The notes: generated by a model not told the origin, from the letters alone. Positions 17,502 to 25,638 are shown, numbered from the stretch's first letter. The stretch: 64,000 bases of DNA from Litorivicinus sp965656605 (GCA_965656605.1 CBFHLC010000005.1:9677-73676), one strand, 5' to 3'. Program-made: numbers and translations.

Positions 17502-17527
17502 AAAAGCCGGTGAAATGCCGGCTTTTT
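17502..17527 (+). terminator. Intrinsic terminator of glyA
   Basis: Stem AAAGCCGG / CCGGCTTT with loop TGAAATG followed by a T-run. Confidence 0.9.
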
Positions 17528-17577
17528 TATGTGCGGTAATCCTTGCTGCCTACCTAAGTGCATGGCAATCTTTGCCT

Positions 17578-17826
17578 ATGATGAAACCGACACGGATGGA
17601 CATACCAGAGACTGCAGACGCAGTCGCCGGCCTGGAGCAATCAGATGTTTCAGCAGCTCTGGAGATGTACCAACGCCAGCTCGAAAAAGCATTGGCCGCA
17701 CGCGATTACGAACGAATGGTTCGTGTCGGGCAAATTTTGGTACAGCTGGGTCGCAGTCGCGCTGATCACAACGCCAGCAAAACACGAGCTAGGGTGACAG
17801 TCGCTGCTTCAAACGAAGGTCCTTAG
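17578..17826 (+). CDS. Small hypothetical protein
   Basis: 82 residues if started at ATG 17578 (starts at 17581 or 17596 are possible). Predicted to be helical, with a heptad-like stretch ALEMYQRQLEKALAARDYER and no signal or membrane segment. I recognise no family. It follows the glyA terminator and its 3' end overlaps the convergent acyltransferase gene by 38 bases. No clear Shine-Dalgarno, so whether it is real is uncertain. Confidence 0.42.
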   Translation: MMKPTRMDIPETADAVAGLEQSDVSAALEMYQRQLEKALAARDYERMVRVGQILVQLGRSRADHNASKTRARVTVAASNEGP

Positions 17827-18661
17827 CCACCCAGCGGGTCTCTAGGAACGTTTTGACTTCGTCGCGGCAGGCCGCGCTGATCTGATTGTTCTCGCCCAAA
17901 TCACCGACCGCAGGCAGATCGACGGTCTGCATATGCAACTCCATCCGACCTGCTTGACCACACATCCACTGCCAGAACGTTGGGACGCCGTCGGGATAGC
18001 TGATGGTGCAATCTACGGCGCGATTCAAATGGGTCCCAACTGCTGCTAATACGGTCGCAACGCCGCCGGCTTTGGGCGGTAGCAGATGCTCGAAACGGCT
18101 GTTGGCTGCACGAATTTTCTCGGGGGTGTTTCGGGTACCTTCCGAGAAGTTAACGATCGTGACGGGAATTTCTTTGAACTTCTCGCAGGACTTTCGCACG
18201 GTTGCCAGGTCCTGACCGCGTTTTTCGGGGTGTTTCGCTAAGTAGGCGCGGGTGTAACGACGCATGACGGGGAAGTCCATCGACCAGGCTACAAAGCCGA
18301 CCAGGGGAATCCATAGCAATTCACGCTTCATAAAGAAGCGCGTGCTGGGAATAACCCCGTTAGCACCGATCAGTAGGACATAAATATCGACCCAGGTTTG
18401 GTGGTTGCTGACCAACAAATAGTTTTGGTCGCGGTGAAACTCACCTTCACGAGTGACTTCGATTTTTGGGCTGAATAGTCCTAACCAGCCACAAAATCCA
18501 CTGGCCCATACCTTGACTAAAAACTCAAAAGCCGGAGCAAAGTGCTTGCCCATGCCTGGTGCAACCAATTTGACCAGACCCATCGCGGCGGCGGGTAGGC
18601 CGCACAGCAGTGTAAGAAAAACCAACCAGATAGCGCTTAGTGCGCCCAGCAAAATGTGCAT
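17789..18661 (-). CDS. 1-acylglycerol-3-phosphate acyltransferase-like protein (YihG type)
   Basis: 290 residues. Hydrophobic N-terminus (~1-35), then the acyltransferase motifs NHQTWVDIYVL (HX4D) and NFSEGTRNTPEK. This subgroup (YihG/LCLAT-like) acylates lysophospholipids at the inner membrane and differs from housekeeping PlsC. I chose the ATG at 18661 because AAGGA lies eight bases upstream; two earlier ATGs overlap that sequence. Divergent from the esterase gene. Confidence 0.82.
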   Translation of the reverse strand: MHILLGALSAIWLVFLTLLCGLPAAAMGLVKLVAPGMGKHFAPAFEFLVKVWASGFCGWLGLFSPKIEVTREGEFHRDQNYLLVSNHQTWVDIYVLLIGANGVIPSTRFFMKRELLWIPLVGFVAWSMDFPVMRRYTRAYLAKHPEKRGQDLATVRKSCEKFKEIPVTIVNFSEGTRNTPEKIRAANSRFEHLLPPKAGGVATVLAAVGTHLNRAVDCTISYPDGVPTFWQWMCGQAGRMELHMQTVDLPAVGDLGENNQISAACRDEVKTFLETRWVAKDLRLKQRLSP

Positions 18662-18723
18662 CAGCATCATCCTTAATTTTGAGGCACTATACCGGCCCCG
18701 AATCCCCCACGCGAGGCCCTGAC

Positions 18724-19374
18724 ATGCTTGAACACATCATCAAAGAAACCTCTGAAAACCCCCAGTGCGCAATTATCTGGTTGCATGGTTTGGGATCAAA
18801 CGGGGCCGAGTTTGTTCCGATCATCCCGATGTTAGATTTGGATCGGCCGACCCGCTTTGTATTTCCTAATGCGCCAGTGATGCCGGTGACGGTCAACGGG
18901 GGCATGGTCATGCCGGCTTGGTATGACATCTATGAGATGACGATCGAGCGCAAAATCGACCGCGAGGGGATTGCACAGTCCAACGCAGGCTTAGAGGAGT
19001 TGATTCAAGCTCAGGTGGATCAAGGCATCGATCGCAGCAACATATTTGTGATCGGATTCAGCCAAGGCGGGGCGGTGGCGCTGTATCACTTGACCCATTC
19101 GGACAAGGCGCTGGGCGGTGTGGTGGCGCTGTCGACCTATTCACCGGACTTGGATCAGCCGCTTGAACACAGCGGCGTGGTCTCGACACCGGTGGGGATT
19201 TTCCACGGGATGCACGACGACGTGGTCCCCGAGGTACTAGGGCAGCGCAGTCGGAATCGTCTGACTCAGCAGGGCTTTGCCCCCAGCTATCGCACCTACG
19301 CCATGGCCCACAATGTTCTGCCCGAGGAGATCGTGGATATTGGTGCGTGGTTGAATCATCACACTAATGACTAA
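18724..19374 (+). CDS. Alpha/beta-hydrolase, carboxylesterase / phospholipase family
   Basis: 216 residues. Nucleophile elbow GFSQGGAVAL and early oxyanion motif WLHGLGSNGAEF place it in the carboxylesterase/acyl-protein-thioesterase family (abhydrolase_2). The acid probably lies in GMHDDVVP and the histidine in MAHNVLPEE. Substrate cannot be told from sequence. Start ATG 18724 begins the fold; the upstream extension lies in the divergent promoter region. Confidence 0.85.
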   Translation: MLEHIIKETSENPQCAIIWLHGLGSNGAEFVPIIPMLDLDRPTRFVFPNAPVMPVTVNGGMVMPAWYDIYEMTIERKIDREGIAQSNAGLEELIQAQVDQGIDRSNIFVIGFSQGGAVALYHLTHSDKALGGVVALSTYSPDLDQPLEHSGVVSTPVGIFHGMHDDVVPEVLGQRSRNRLTQQGFAPSYRTYAMAHNVLPEEIVDIGAWLNHHTND

Positions 19375-19384
19375 GATTGTTTCT

Positions 19385-19414
19385 TTGGCGCAGTAGGGGC
19401 GCTTTTGGTAGAAT
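19385..19414 (+). promoter_or_regulatory. Putative mdh promoter
   Basis: TTGGCG (19385-19390) and TAGAAT (19409-19414) with an 18-base spacer, placed to give a leader of about 70 bases containing the two hairpins described separately. Confidence 0.5.
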
Positions 19415-19425
19415 CCGCGCCGGAT

Positions 19426-19477
19426 TGGCATCGGACCTGATGCCACTGTGTGCATGGCCGGACCATCGTATCCGGCC
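19426..19477 (+). promoter_or_regulatory. Two perfect hairpins in the mdh leader
   Basis: TGGCATC / GATGCCA (19426-19432, 19439-19445; loop GGACCT) and GGCCGGA / TCCGGCC (19456-19462, 19471-19477; loop CCATCGTA). The second ends four bases before the AAGGAG Shine-Dalgarno. Neither has a T-run, so they look like leader structure or an mRNA-stability element, not terminators. Confidence 0.5.
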
Positions 19478-19492
19478 CCCAAGGAGAACCAC

Positions 19493-20515
19493 ATGAAGCA
19501 ACCCGTTCGCGTAGCGGTCACCGGTGCTGCCGGAGCTATCAGTTACACTATCCTGTTCAAAATTGCCGCTGGTGAGTTGTTGGGCCCTGATCAGCCCGTG
19601 ATTCTGCAGCTGGTCGAAATTCCCCCTGCGATGGGCGCGCTTGAAGGCGTCGTTATGGAATTGATCGACTGTGCATTCCCCTTGGTCGCTGGCATTCAAA
19701 CTGCTGATAATCCCGAAGACGGATTCAAAGACGCGGATATCGCGTTCCTGATTGGCGCCAAGCCACGTGGACCGGGTATGGAGCGCGCGGATCTGTTGAT
19801 GGGCAACGCCCAGATCTTTAGCCGTCAGGGTAAAGCGTTGAACGACAACGCCTCAAAGAACGTTCGTGTGTTGGTCGTGGGTAACCCCGCTAACACCAAC
19901 GCTTTGATCGCGGCGCGTAACGCACCGGATCTGGATCCTCGCCAGTTCACCGCAATGACCCGTCTGGATCACAACCGCGCGGTTGGTATCTTGGCTGACA
20001 AGGTGGGCGCACAGTCTAACGACGTTGATGGCGCAATCATCTGGGGTAACCACAGCCCGACTCAGTACCCTGATTTGCATGGTTGCACCGTGGCCGGCAA
20101 ACCTGCTTTGGAACTGATCGAGCGCGATTACTACGAAAGCACTTACATTCCGCAGGTCGCTAAGCGTGGCGCAGCCATCATCGACGCTCGTGGCGCATCT
20201 TCAGCGGCATCAGCTGCTCAGGCTGCGATCAACCACATCCATGACTGGGTGTTGGGTACGAACGGCAAGACTGTCTCGATGGCTGTGCCCTCTGACGGTT
20301 CTTACGGCATCGCCCCGGGTGTGATCTATTCATTCCCCGTGGTCTGCGAAGGCGGCGATTACAAAATCGTACAGGGCATCGAAATCAGTGATTTCAGCCG
20401 TGGCCTGATGACCAATACCGATGAGGAACTACGTTCTGAAAAAGCTGCAGTTGAAGAGTTGCTGCTGGACGAGACCGAAGCTAAAGTCGCGGGCGTCTCG
20501 CACCCCGCCGCATAA
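19493..20515 (+). CDS. mdh: Malate dehydrogenase
   Basis: 340 residues. NAD-binding TGAAGAISYTILFKIAAG, the PPAMGALEGVVMEL segment and VVGNPANTNALIA identify the cytosolic-type MDH2 group; R/D/H active-site residues fall in AMTRLDHNRA and IIWGNHSPTQYPD. It oxidises malate to oxaloacetate. Start ATG 19493 has a strong AAGGAG. Preceded by a structured leader and followed by a clear terminator. Confidence 0.95.
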   Translation: MKQPVRVAVTGAAGAISYTILFKIAAGELLGPDQPVILQLVEIPPAMGALEGVVMELIDCAFPLVAGIQTADNPEDGFKDADIAFLIGAKPRGPGMERADLLMGNAQIFSRQGKALNDNASKNVRVLVVGNPANTNALIAARNAPDLDPRQFTAMTRLDHNRAVGILADKVGAQSNDVDGAIIWGNHSPTQYPDLHGCTVAGKPALELIERDYYESTYIPQVAKRGAAIIDARGASSAASAAQAAINHIHDWVLGTNGKTVSMAVPSDGSYGIAPGVIYSFPVVCEGGDYKIVQGIEISDFSRGLMTNTDEELRSEKAAVEELLLDETEAKVAGVSHPAA

Positions 20516-20540
20516 TTCAGCCTATCTGAATTGATAAGGG

Positions 20541-20569
20541 CCTGCTGGTGAAAGCCAGCAGGCTTTTTT
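20541..20569 (+). terminator. Intrinsic terminator of mdh
   Basis: Perfect stem CCTGCTGG / CCAGCAGG, loop TGAAAG, then CTTTTTT. Confidence 0.93.
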
Positions 20570-20596
20570 GATTTTCCACCTGCAGTTTTTTCAGGC

Positions 20597-20625
20597 AAAA
20601 AAAAGCCCACTCAATTAAGCGGGCT
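20597..20625 (-). terminator. Minus-strand intrinsic terminator
   Basis: On the minus strand AGCCCGCT / AGTGGGCT (one G-T pair) encloses TAATTG and is followed by eight T. It can only serve leftward transcription, for which no ORF is available. Confidence 0.85.
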
Positions 20626-20716
20626 GATAAGAATTCCAAAGTTGAGGCGTCTGGAAATCGGGTGTAGTGTCGCGCTTAGCGCCACTAATAAAACTGTGTG
20701 AGAGCAATCTCTCGAG
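20597..20716 (-). ncRNA. Candidate small RNA divergent from a GcvA-like gene
   Basis: Minus-strand unit of about 120 nt. It has a promoter (TTGTCA at 20751-20746, 17-base spacer, CATTAT at 20728-20723) and ends in an intrinsic terminator (GCCCGCT / AGTGGGC, then eight T). Between them are stem-loops GAGAG-ATTG-CTCTC (20713-20700), AGTG-GCGC / GCGC-CACT (20686-20666) and TTCCA / TGGAA. No protein gene uses this terminator. The position, back to back with a GcvA-like LysR gene, matches enterobacterial gcvA-gcvB, but the sequence lacks the GU-rich seed of GcvB. Expression is inferred, not shown. Confidence 0.6.
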
Positions 20717-20721
20717 GTCGA

Positions 20722-20727
20722 TATAAT
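20722..20727 (+). promoter_or_regulatory. -10 box of the LysR gene, overlapping the divergent RNA promoter
   Basis: Perfect TATAAT 42 bases before the LysR start codon. It overlaps the opposite-strand -10 (20728-20723), and the inverted repeat GAGAG-CAAT-CTCTC (20700-20713) lies where the -35 would be. Such overlap is typical of LysR genes that control a divergent neighbour. Confidence 0.5.
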
Positions 20728-20768
20728 GTTCCAGCACATTCTTTTTGACAAAAGACGAATATTTGATC

Positions 20769-21683
20769 ATGGGTGAGTTTATTTCACGTGGTCGAGTTCA
20801 GGGGATCTCTCTGAAAGCCGTTCGAGCCTTTGTTGAGAGTGCTCGCCTGGGCAGTTTTAAAGCCTCAGCAGAATGGCTGAATGTGACGCCCTCGGCGGTC
20901 AGTCACCAGGTTAAAGCCTTGGAAGATTATCTAGGGGTTCTGTTATTTCACCGCGGTATTCGTGAAGTCCGCTTAACGCCACAGGGGCAGCGCTTTGCCG
21001 AGCGTGCGATGGAAGGCTTGCGCGTCATTGACCAGGCGACCACTGAAGTGCTGGTGGCCAGCAAGCGTCAATCGGTGCGAGTGGCGGTGGCTCCGTTTTT
21101 GGCAACCCGCTGGTTGATGGCCCGTATGGCTGATTTCGAAATGCAGCGGCCGGACATTGATCTAGAGGTCATAGCGACCACCCAGGCGGGCAATGTTGAT
21201 GATCCGGATATTGATCTGATCATTCGTCTGGGTGCACAGCCCACCGATACCCCTCATTACGAGCGTCTATTCCAAGAGTCCCTTACACCGGTCGGTGCGG
21301 CTAAGTATCTGGATCGGGTCAAGCAGCCCTCGGATATTGCAACCCAGCCCCTATTGGATGTCGCGACGCGGCCGGGTGAGTGGGAATACTATTTAAAGCA
21401 GACCCAGAATTTCGACAGCAAGGTGCCACACAAGATGGCGTTCCAAAACAACAGTCCTGCGGTCGAGGCCGCCGTAGCAGGCATGGGCCTGACCTTGGCT
21501 GATTCGCTGCTGATTCGGGACGAGCTCGAAACCGGGCGTCTGGTTCCGGTCGGCGAGCCGGTCACCGGTAACAGTGCTTACTGGCTAATTTTCTCGAATC
21601 ACGCCCTGGCTAATCCACGGGTCCAGAGCTTTGTAGACTGGTTGCGTGAAAATGTTGGCCGGGATCTAAGCTCACGTCTGTAG
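20769..21683 (+). CDS. LysR-family transcriptional regulator, GcvA-like
   Basis: 304 residues. N-terminal helix-turn-helix (~15-75: SLKAVRAFVESARLGSFKAS, VTPSAVSHQVKALEDYLGV) and a periplasmic-binding-like effector domain (~100-300) with the GcvA-style segments FLATRWLMARMADF and ERLFQESLTPV. GcvA-type proteins control glycine cleavage, beta-lactamase or similar genes. Start ATG 20769 has little Shine-Dalgarno; an upstream TTG (20745) is in frame. The divergent candidate small RNA is its nearest potential target, and gcvH/glyA lie 3-5 kb upstream. Confidence 0.85.
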   Translation: MGEFISRGRVQGISLKAVRAFVESARLGSFKASAEWLNVTPSAVSHQVKALEDYLGVLLFHRGIREVRLTPQGQRFAERAMEGLRVIDQATTEVLVASKRQSVRVAVAPFLATRWLMARMADFEMQRPDIDLEVIATTQAGNVDDPDIDLIIRLGAQPTDTPHYERLFQESLTPVGAAKYLDRVKQPSDIATQPLLDVATRPGEWEYYLKQTQNFDSKVPHKMAFQNNSPAVEAAVAGMGLTLADSLLIRDELETGRLVPVGEPVTGNSAYWLIFSNHALANPRVQSFVDWLRENVGRDLSSRL

Positions 21684-21753
21684 TCCTATGCGGTGCATCC
21701 GCGCCGCAATGATGCAATCCTTGGCATTGATTTGCTGATCGGACCATCGCCTC

Positions 21754-23361
21754 GTGAAAACCAGTCTTCGTACCCACACTGAATCCATGCATTGGGGTCG
21801 GATTTTATTTGTCCGTATGCGCCCCTTTATCGCGCTGCTGCTGTCTGCCTATGCCTTGGGCACCCTGATCTTTTGGTTGATTCCGGCGACCGGGCCTGCG
21901 GGGGCGTATCGGATGGATTTGCTGGATGCGCTTTACATGGTGGCGATTACCGGCACGACCATTGGATTTGGCGAGTTTCCAACCCCCTTTAACGATCATC
22001 AGCGCCTGTTTGTCCTGATCTACGCCCACTTGGTCGTGGTCAGCTGGTTGTTCTTTGCCGGTGGTTTTATTGGGGCGATTCAGTCGACTGCGTTTAAGCG
22101 CGCGTTCTCGACCTGGAAGTTCCGACGCCGAGTGCGTGCGCTGGATCGCAACTACATGGTGGTGATCGGCTATGGCCAAACCGGCCTTCGGGTGGTGGAT
22201 TATCTAACCGACTACGACATCCCCTGCATCGTGATCGACCGAAATCCCGTCAAGATTCAGCATATTGACGCGATGGACTTCAAGGTGCCGGTGCTAGGGC
22301 ATGTCGGGGACGGCAGCGACCCACGGGAGCTGGAAGACGCTGGCGCTTTGCGCGGCCAGTGCGTCGCAGTCGTGGCGCTGACTGATAACGATCGCGCCAA
22401 CTTGGGTGTCGCCACCTCGATGAAGTTGCTGGCGCCTAGCAAAGAGCTGTTCGTGCGCTCAGAGCATGACGATACCACTCGAAATTTATTGAGCTTTGGT
22501 ACTGACCATGTGCTGGACCCCTTTCGATTGTTTGCCCGTAGCCTGGCGTTGCGGGTGGCCCAGCCGTTGCACTACGCGGTCGCCGATCAGTTGCTGGATC
22601 CCGGGCAAAAGCAGGTCGATGTGCCCGATGTCATTGAGGGGGATCAGTGGGTTCTGTGCGGTTATGGCCGATTGGGGCGCGCGATCCATGAGTCGTTCTC
22701 GCAGCGTGGCTTGACGGTTCATGTGGTGGACCCTGCAGTTCAAGAAGCCTCGCCCATGTGGACTCGGGGGTTAGGCACTGAGGAGCACACGTTGCGCGCT
22801 GCGGATCTGGAGCAGGCCGCAGGAATCATCGCGGGCACGAATCATGATCCTGATAACTTATCCATTTGGATGACCGCTCGGGCCGCCCAGCCGAACTTGG
22901 TCGGGGTAGGTCGCCTGAATCGCCCCATGAACAGTCCGGTATTCGACAAAGCCAAATGGGATGTGTTGATGAATCCAGCGGATGTGATTGCCGAAGAGCT
23001 GGTGGGCCGACTGCGCACGCCCATGCTCAAGGCATTTATTGTCCACCTAGAATCACAAAGCGAGCAGTGGGTGCATGACTTGCTATCGCGGGTTGAGGGT
23101 TTGGATGAGCTAGAGACCTGGGACGTCAAGCTGAGCGCCAAGCGTGCGCCGTTAGTTCACGCGCAGCTGAGTGGGGCCCATCCGCGTTCAATAACGTTGA
23201 ATCATATTTTGGTCCCCGGAGTGGTCTGCTTAAAAGCGCGCCAAGGGGATGGAGTGGTGTTCACGCCGCAGCCTGATTTGTCACTGCATAGCGATGATCG
23301 CTTGTTGTTTTGGGGGCGGGCTGAGGCGCGTGCCCTGATGTTGAAAAAGTTAGGCGCATAA
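21754..23361 (+). CDS. Potassium channel with two RCK/TrkA domains
   Basis: 535 residues. Two membrane spans (~24-45 and ~88-110) flank a pore loop with selectivity filter TTIGFGE. Two cytoplasmic RCK units follow: VVIGYGQTGLRVVDYL (~137) and WVLCGYGRLGRAIHES (~305), both Rossmann-type nucleotide-binding motifs; a TrkA-C-like region ends the protein. Probably a gated K+ channel or efflux protein of the inner membrane. The start is GTG 21754; ATG 21787 is the alternative. It stands 70 bases behind the LysR gene in the same direction. Confidence 0.85.
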   Translation: MKTSLRTHTESMHWGRILFVRMRPFIALLLSAYALGTLIFWLIPATGPAGAYRMDLLDALYMVAITGTTIGFGEFPTPFNDHQRLFVLIYAHLVVVSWLFFAGGFIGAIQSTAFKRAFSTWKFRRRVRALDRNYMVVIGYGQTGLRVVDYLTDYDIPCIVIDRNPVKIQHIDAMDFKVPVLGHVGDGSDPRELEDAGALRGQCVAVVALTDNDRANLGVATSMKLLAPSKELFVRSEHDDTTRNLLSFGTDHVLDPFRLFARSLALRVAQPLHYAVADQLLDPGQKQVDVPDVIEGDQWVLCGYGRLGRAIHESFSQRGLTVHVVDPAVQEASPMWTRGLGTEEHTLRAADLEQAAGIIAGTNHDPDNLSIWMTARAAQPNLVGVGRLNRPMNSPVFDKAKWDVLMNPADVIAEELVGRLRTPMLKAFIVHLESQSEQWVHDLLSRVEGLDELETWDVKLSAKRAPLVHAQLSGAHPRSITLNHILVPGVVCLKARQGDGVVFTPQPDLSLHSDDRLLFWGRAEARALMLKKLGA

Positions 23362-23364
23362 AAA

Positions 23365-23388
23365 ACGCCGCGGGTGTGCGGCGTCTTT
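23365..23388 (+). terminator. Intrinsic terminator of the K+ channel gene
   Basis: Perfect stem ACGCCGC / GCGGCGT, loop GGGTGT, followed by CTTTT. Confidence 0.85.
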
Positions 23389-23419
23389 TAACAAAATCCC
23401 GCCGAAGTCCATTTCAGCG

Positions 23420-23445
23420 AAAAAATGGATGGCCCCGTGGGGCCA
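23420..23445 (-). terminator. Intrinsic terminator of aceA
   Basis: On the minus strand TGGCCCC / GGGGCCA with a two-base loop, followed by TCCATTTTTT, 28 bases beyond the aceA stop. Confidence 0.8.
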
Positions 23446-23472
23446 CCCGAAGGGTGCAGGGGATCGCCCCGC

Positions 23473-24789
23473 TTAGAACTGCTCTTCTTCAGTCGAGCCA
23501 GTCAGCGCGGTCACGCTAGATGCGCCGCCCTGAATCACGGTGGTCACGTCATCGAAGTAACCCACGCCGACTTCCTGTTGGTGTGCAACGAAGCTGTAGC
23601 CGCGCTCTGCTGCTGCGAACTCAGGCTCTTGAACTTTTTCGACATAGTGCTTCATGCCTTCGCCCTGCGCGTAGTGGTACGCCAGGTCGAACATGTTGAA
23701 CCACATGTTGTGGATACCGGCCAGGGTGATGAACTGGTACTTGTAGCCCATGTCAGCCAGCGCTTGCTGGAAGCGTGCGATGGTCGCGTCGTCCAGGTTC
23801 TTTTTCCAGTTGAACGAGGGCGAGCAGTTGTACGCCAGCAGCTGATCAGGGAACTCAGCGTGAATGGCATCGGCAAACTTCTGTGCTTCGTCCAGGCATG
23901 GGGTGGCAGTTTCGCACCACAGCAAATCAGCGTAGGGCGCGTAGGCCAAGCCACGGGCGATCGCCTGGTCGATGCCAGCACGAGTCTTGTAGAAGCCTTC
24001 AGTGGTGCGCTCACCGGTTAGGAACTCAGCATCATAAGGGTCGGCATCTGAGGTCAGCAGATCCGCGGCGTTGGCATCGGTACGTGCCAATACGATGGTC
24101 GGAACGCCAGCTACGTCGGCAGCGAGTCGAGCGGCAGTTAGCTTTTGGACGGCTTCAGCCGTCGGGACCAATACCTTGCCACCCATGTGGCCGCACTTCT
24201 TAACCGCAGCTAGCTGGTCTTCAAAGTGAACGCCGGCCGCGCCATTGGTGATCATGTTTTTCATCAGCTCGTAGGCGTTCAGAACACCGCCGAAACCGGC
24301 TTCCGCGTCAGCAACGATAGGCAGGAAGAAGTCTTTGGCTTCGTCTTCGGCGATTTTGCCGTCGCATAGGCCTTTCCACTGGATCTCGTCAGCACGTTTG
24401 AAGGTGTTGTTAATACGACGAACCACAGTAGGTACTGAATCAACCGCGTACAAAGACTGGTCGGGGTACATGGTTTCAGAGGTGTTGGCGTCTGCCGCGA
24501 CCTGCCAGCCTGACAGATAGATAGCTTCGATGCCGGCTTTGGCTTGCTGCATGGCTTGGCCGCCAGTTAGGGCGCCCATGCAGTTAACGTAACCTTTCTT
24601 GGATGAGCCGTTAACCAACTCCCACAGCTTGTCAGCGCCGCGCTTAGCGTACGTGTGTTCGGGCTGAACGCTGCCGCGCAGACGGACGACGTCTTCGGCG
24701 GTGTAGTCACGACGGACGTTTTTCCAACGGGGATTCTCGGCCCAGTCTTTTTCCAATTCTGCGATTTGCTCTTGGCGTGTTTTGCTCAT
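23473..24789 (-). CDS. aceA: Isocitrate lyase
   Basis: 438 residues. The catalytic signature KKCGHMGGKVLVP is present with the active-site cysteine; the C-terminal part carries NCSPSFNWKK, which binds substrate. It splits isocitrate into succinate and glyoxylate, and with malate synthase G (10083) completes the glyoxylate shunt. No aceK or aceB neighbours it. ATG 24789 is preceded by GAGGGA; the 16 extra codons upstream are not family-like. A structured leader and an inverted-repeat region lie upstream. Confidence 0.97.
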   Translation of the reverse strand: MSKTRQEQIAELEKDWAENPRWKNVRRDYTAEDVVRLRGSVQPEHTYAKRGADKLWELVNGSSKKGYVNCMGALTGGQAMQQAKAGIEAIYLSGWQVAADANTSETMYPDQSLYAVDSVPTVVRRINNTFKRADEIQWKGLCDGKIAEDEAKDFFLPIVADAEAGFGGVLNAYELMKNMITNGAAGVHFEDQLAAVKKCGHMGGKVLVPTAEAVQKLTAARLAADVAGVPTIVLARTDANAADLLTSDADPYDAEFLTGERTTEGFYKTRAGIDQAIARGLAYAPYADLLWCETATPCLDEAQKFADAIHAEFPDQLLAYNCSPSFNWKKNLDDATIARFQQALADMGYKYQFITLAGIHNMWFNMFDLAYHYAQGEGMKHYVEKVQEPEFAAAERGYSFVAHQQEVGVGYFDDVTTVIQGGASSVTALTGSTEEEQF

Positions 24790-24938
24790 TTTCGAGTCCC
24801 TCTTCGGATTCGTGCATCTAAGCCGGATTTCCGGCACCTCAACATGGCTCAGCGCTGTCCCTGATTCTGTGTGTCAGGGCTCTTCCTAAGCCTTGGGCGA
24901 CAGAATGCAACGGCAGTTGTGACCAGTCAAATTACTTT

Positions 24939-24974
24939 GGTCTATATAATGACCGTTTATAAAATTTGGTCATT
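24939..24974. promoter_or_regulatory. Operator-like inverted repeats between aceA and the LysE/ArgO gene
   Basis: GGTC (24939-24942) and GACC (24951-24954) flank TATATAAT, which contains a perfect -10 box (24945-24950). AATGACC (24948-24954) and GGTCATT (24968-24974) form a second perfect 7-base inverted repeat. A further half-site GACC starts at 24921. A dimeric regulator could occlude the promoter here; the regulator is unknown. Confidence 0.45.
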
Positions 24975-25014
24975 TGGCGTGTTGCGTTACACTGCGCATC
25001 CCTAAGGAGAGCCG

Positions 25015-25638
25015 ATGCTGCAACTCGTCAACGTATTCGCAACCGCCTTTGTTTTGGCGCTTGGTTTGATCATGGCCATTGGCGCGCAGAACGCCCATGT
25101 CTTGCGGCAGGGCATTGCGGGACGCTACGTGGGTGTGACGGTGGCGCTGTGCGCCTTCTTTGACACCGTTCTGATGACGGCTGGGGTCTATGGCTTTGGG
25201 TGGCTATTGACCCAAATTTCTAGCTTGGAGTCTATCGCACGAATAGGCGGGGCAGCCTTCCTGCTTTGGTATGGGTGGCGTTGTGTCAAAAGTGCACTAG
25301 CACCTTTGGATGAGGTCAGTGTCGAAAGTCGTGTAGCCATCAGCCTGACTGGTGCTGTGGCCACTGTCAGTGCATTTACATTGCTGAATCCGCACGTTTA
25401 TTTAGACACCGTTGTACTCATCGGAAGTATCGGCGGGCAGTTCCAGGGTAGCGAACGTACTGCCTTCGCCGTCGGGGCCGTTAGTGCCAGCTGGGTGTGG
25501 TTTTTGTGTCTGGGCTATGGCGCCCGTCTGGTGCGGCCATTCTTCGAGAATCCACGGGCCTGGCAGATTTTGGATGCGTTTATTGCGGTGGTGATGTTCA
25601 GCATCGCCGGCGCTCTGTTGTGGGAGCAATTCGTATGA
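25015..25638 (+). CDS. argO: LysE/ArgO-type amino-acid exporter
   Basis: 207 residues, about six membrane spans. The N-terminal AIGAQNAHVLRQGI and LNPHVYLDTVVLIG are specific to the LysE/YggA (ArgO) branch, which exports basic amino acids, as opposed to the RhtB branch of the decayed gene at 12852. AAGGAG precedes the start. It overlaps bioA by four bases. Substrate assignment (arginine or lysine) is by family only. Confidence 0.85.
   Translation: MLQLVNVFATAFVLALGLIMAIGAQNAHVLRQGIAGRYVGVTVALCAFFDTVLMTAGVYGFGWLLTQISSLESIARIGGAAFLLWYGWRCVKSALAPLDEVSVESRVAISLTGAVATVSAFTLLNPHVYLDTVVLIGSIGGQFQGSERTAFAVGAVSASWVWFLCLGYGARLVRPFFENPRAWQILDAFIAVVMFSIAGALLWEQFV

Noticed and set aside
23431..23444. Second hairpin as part of the K+ channel terminator
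   Set aside because: Its T-run is on the minus strand, so it belongs to aceA.
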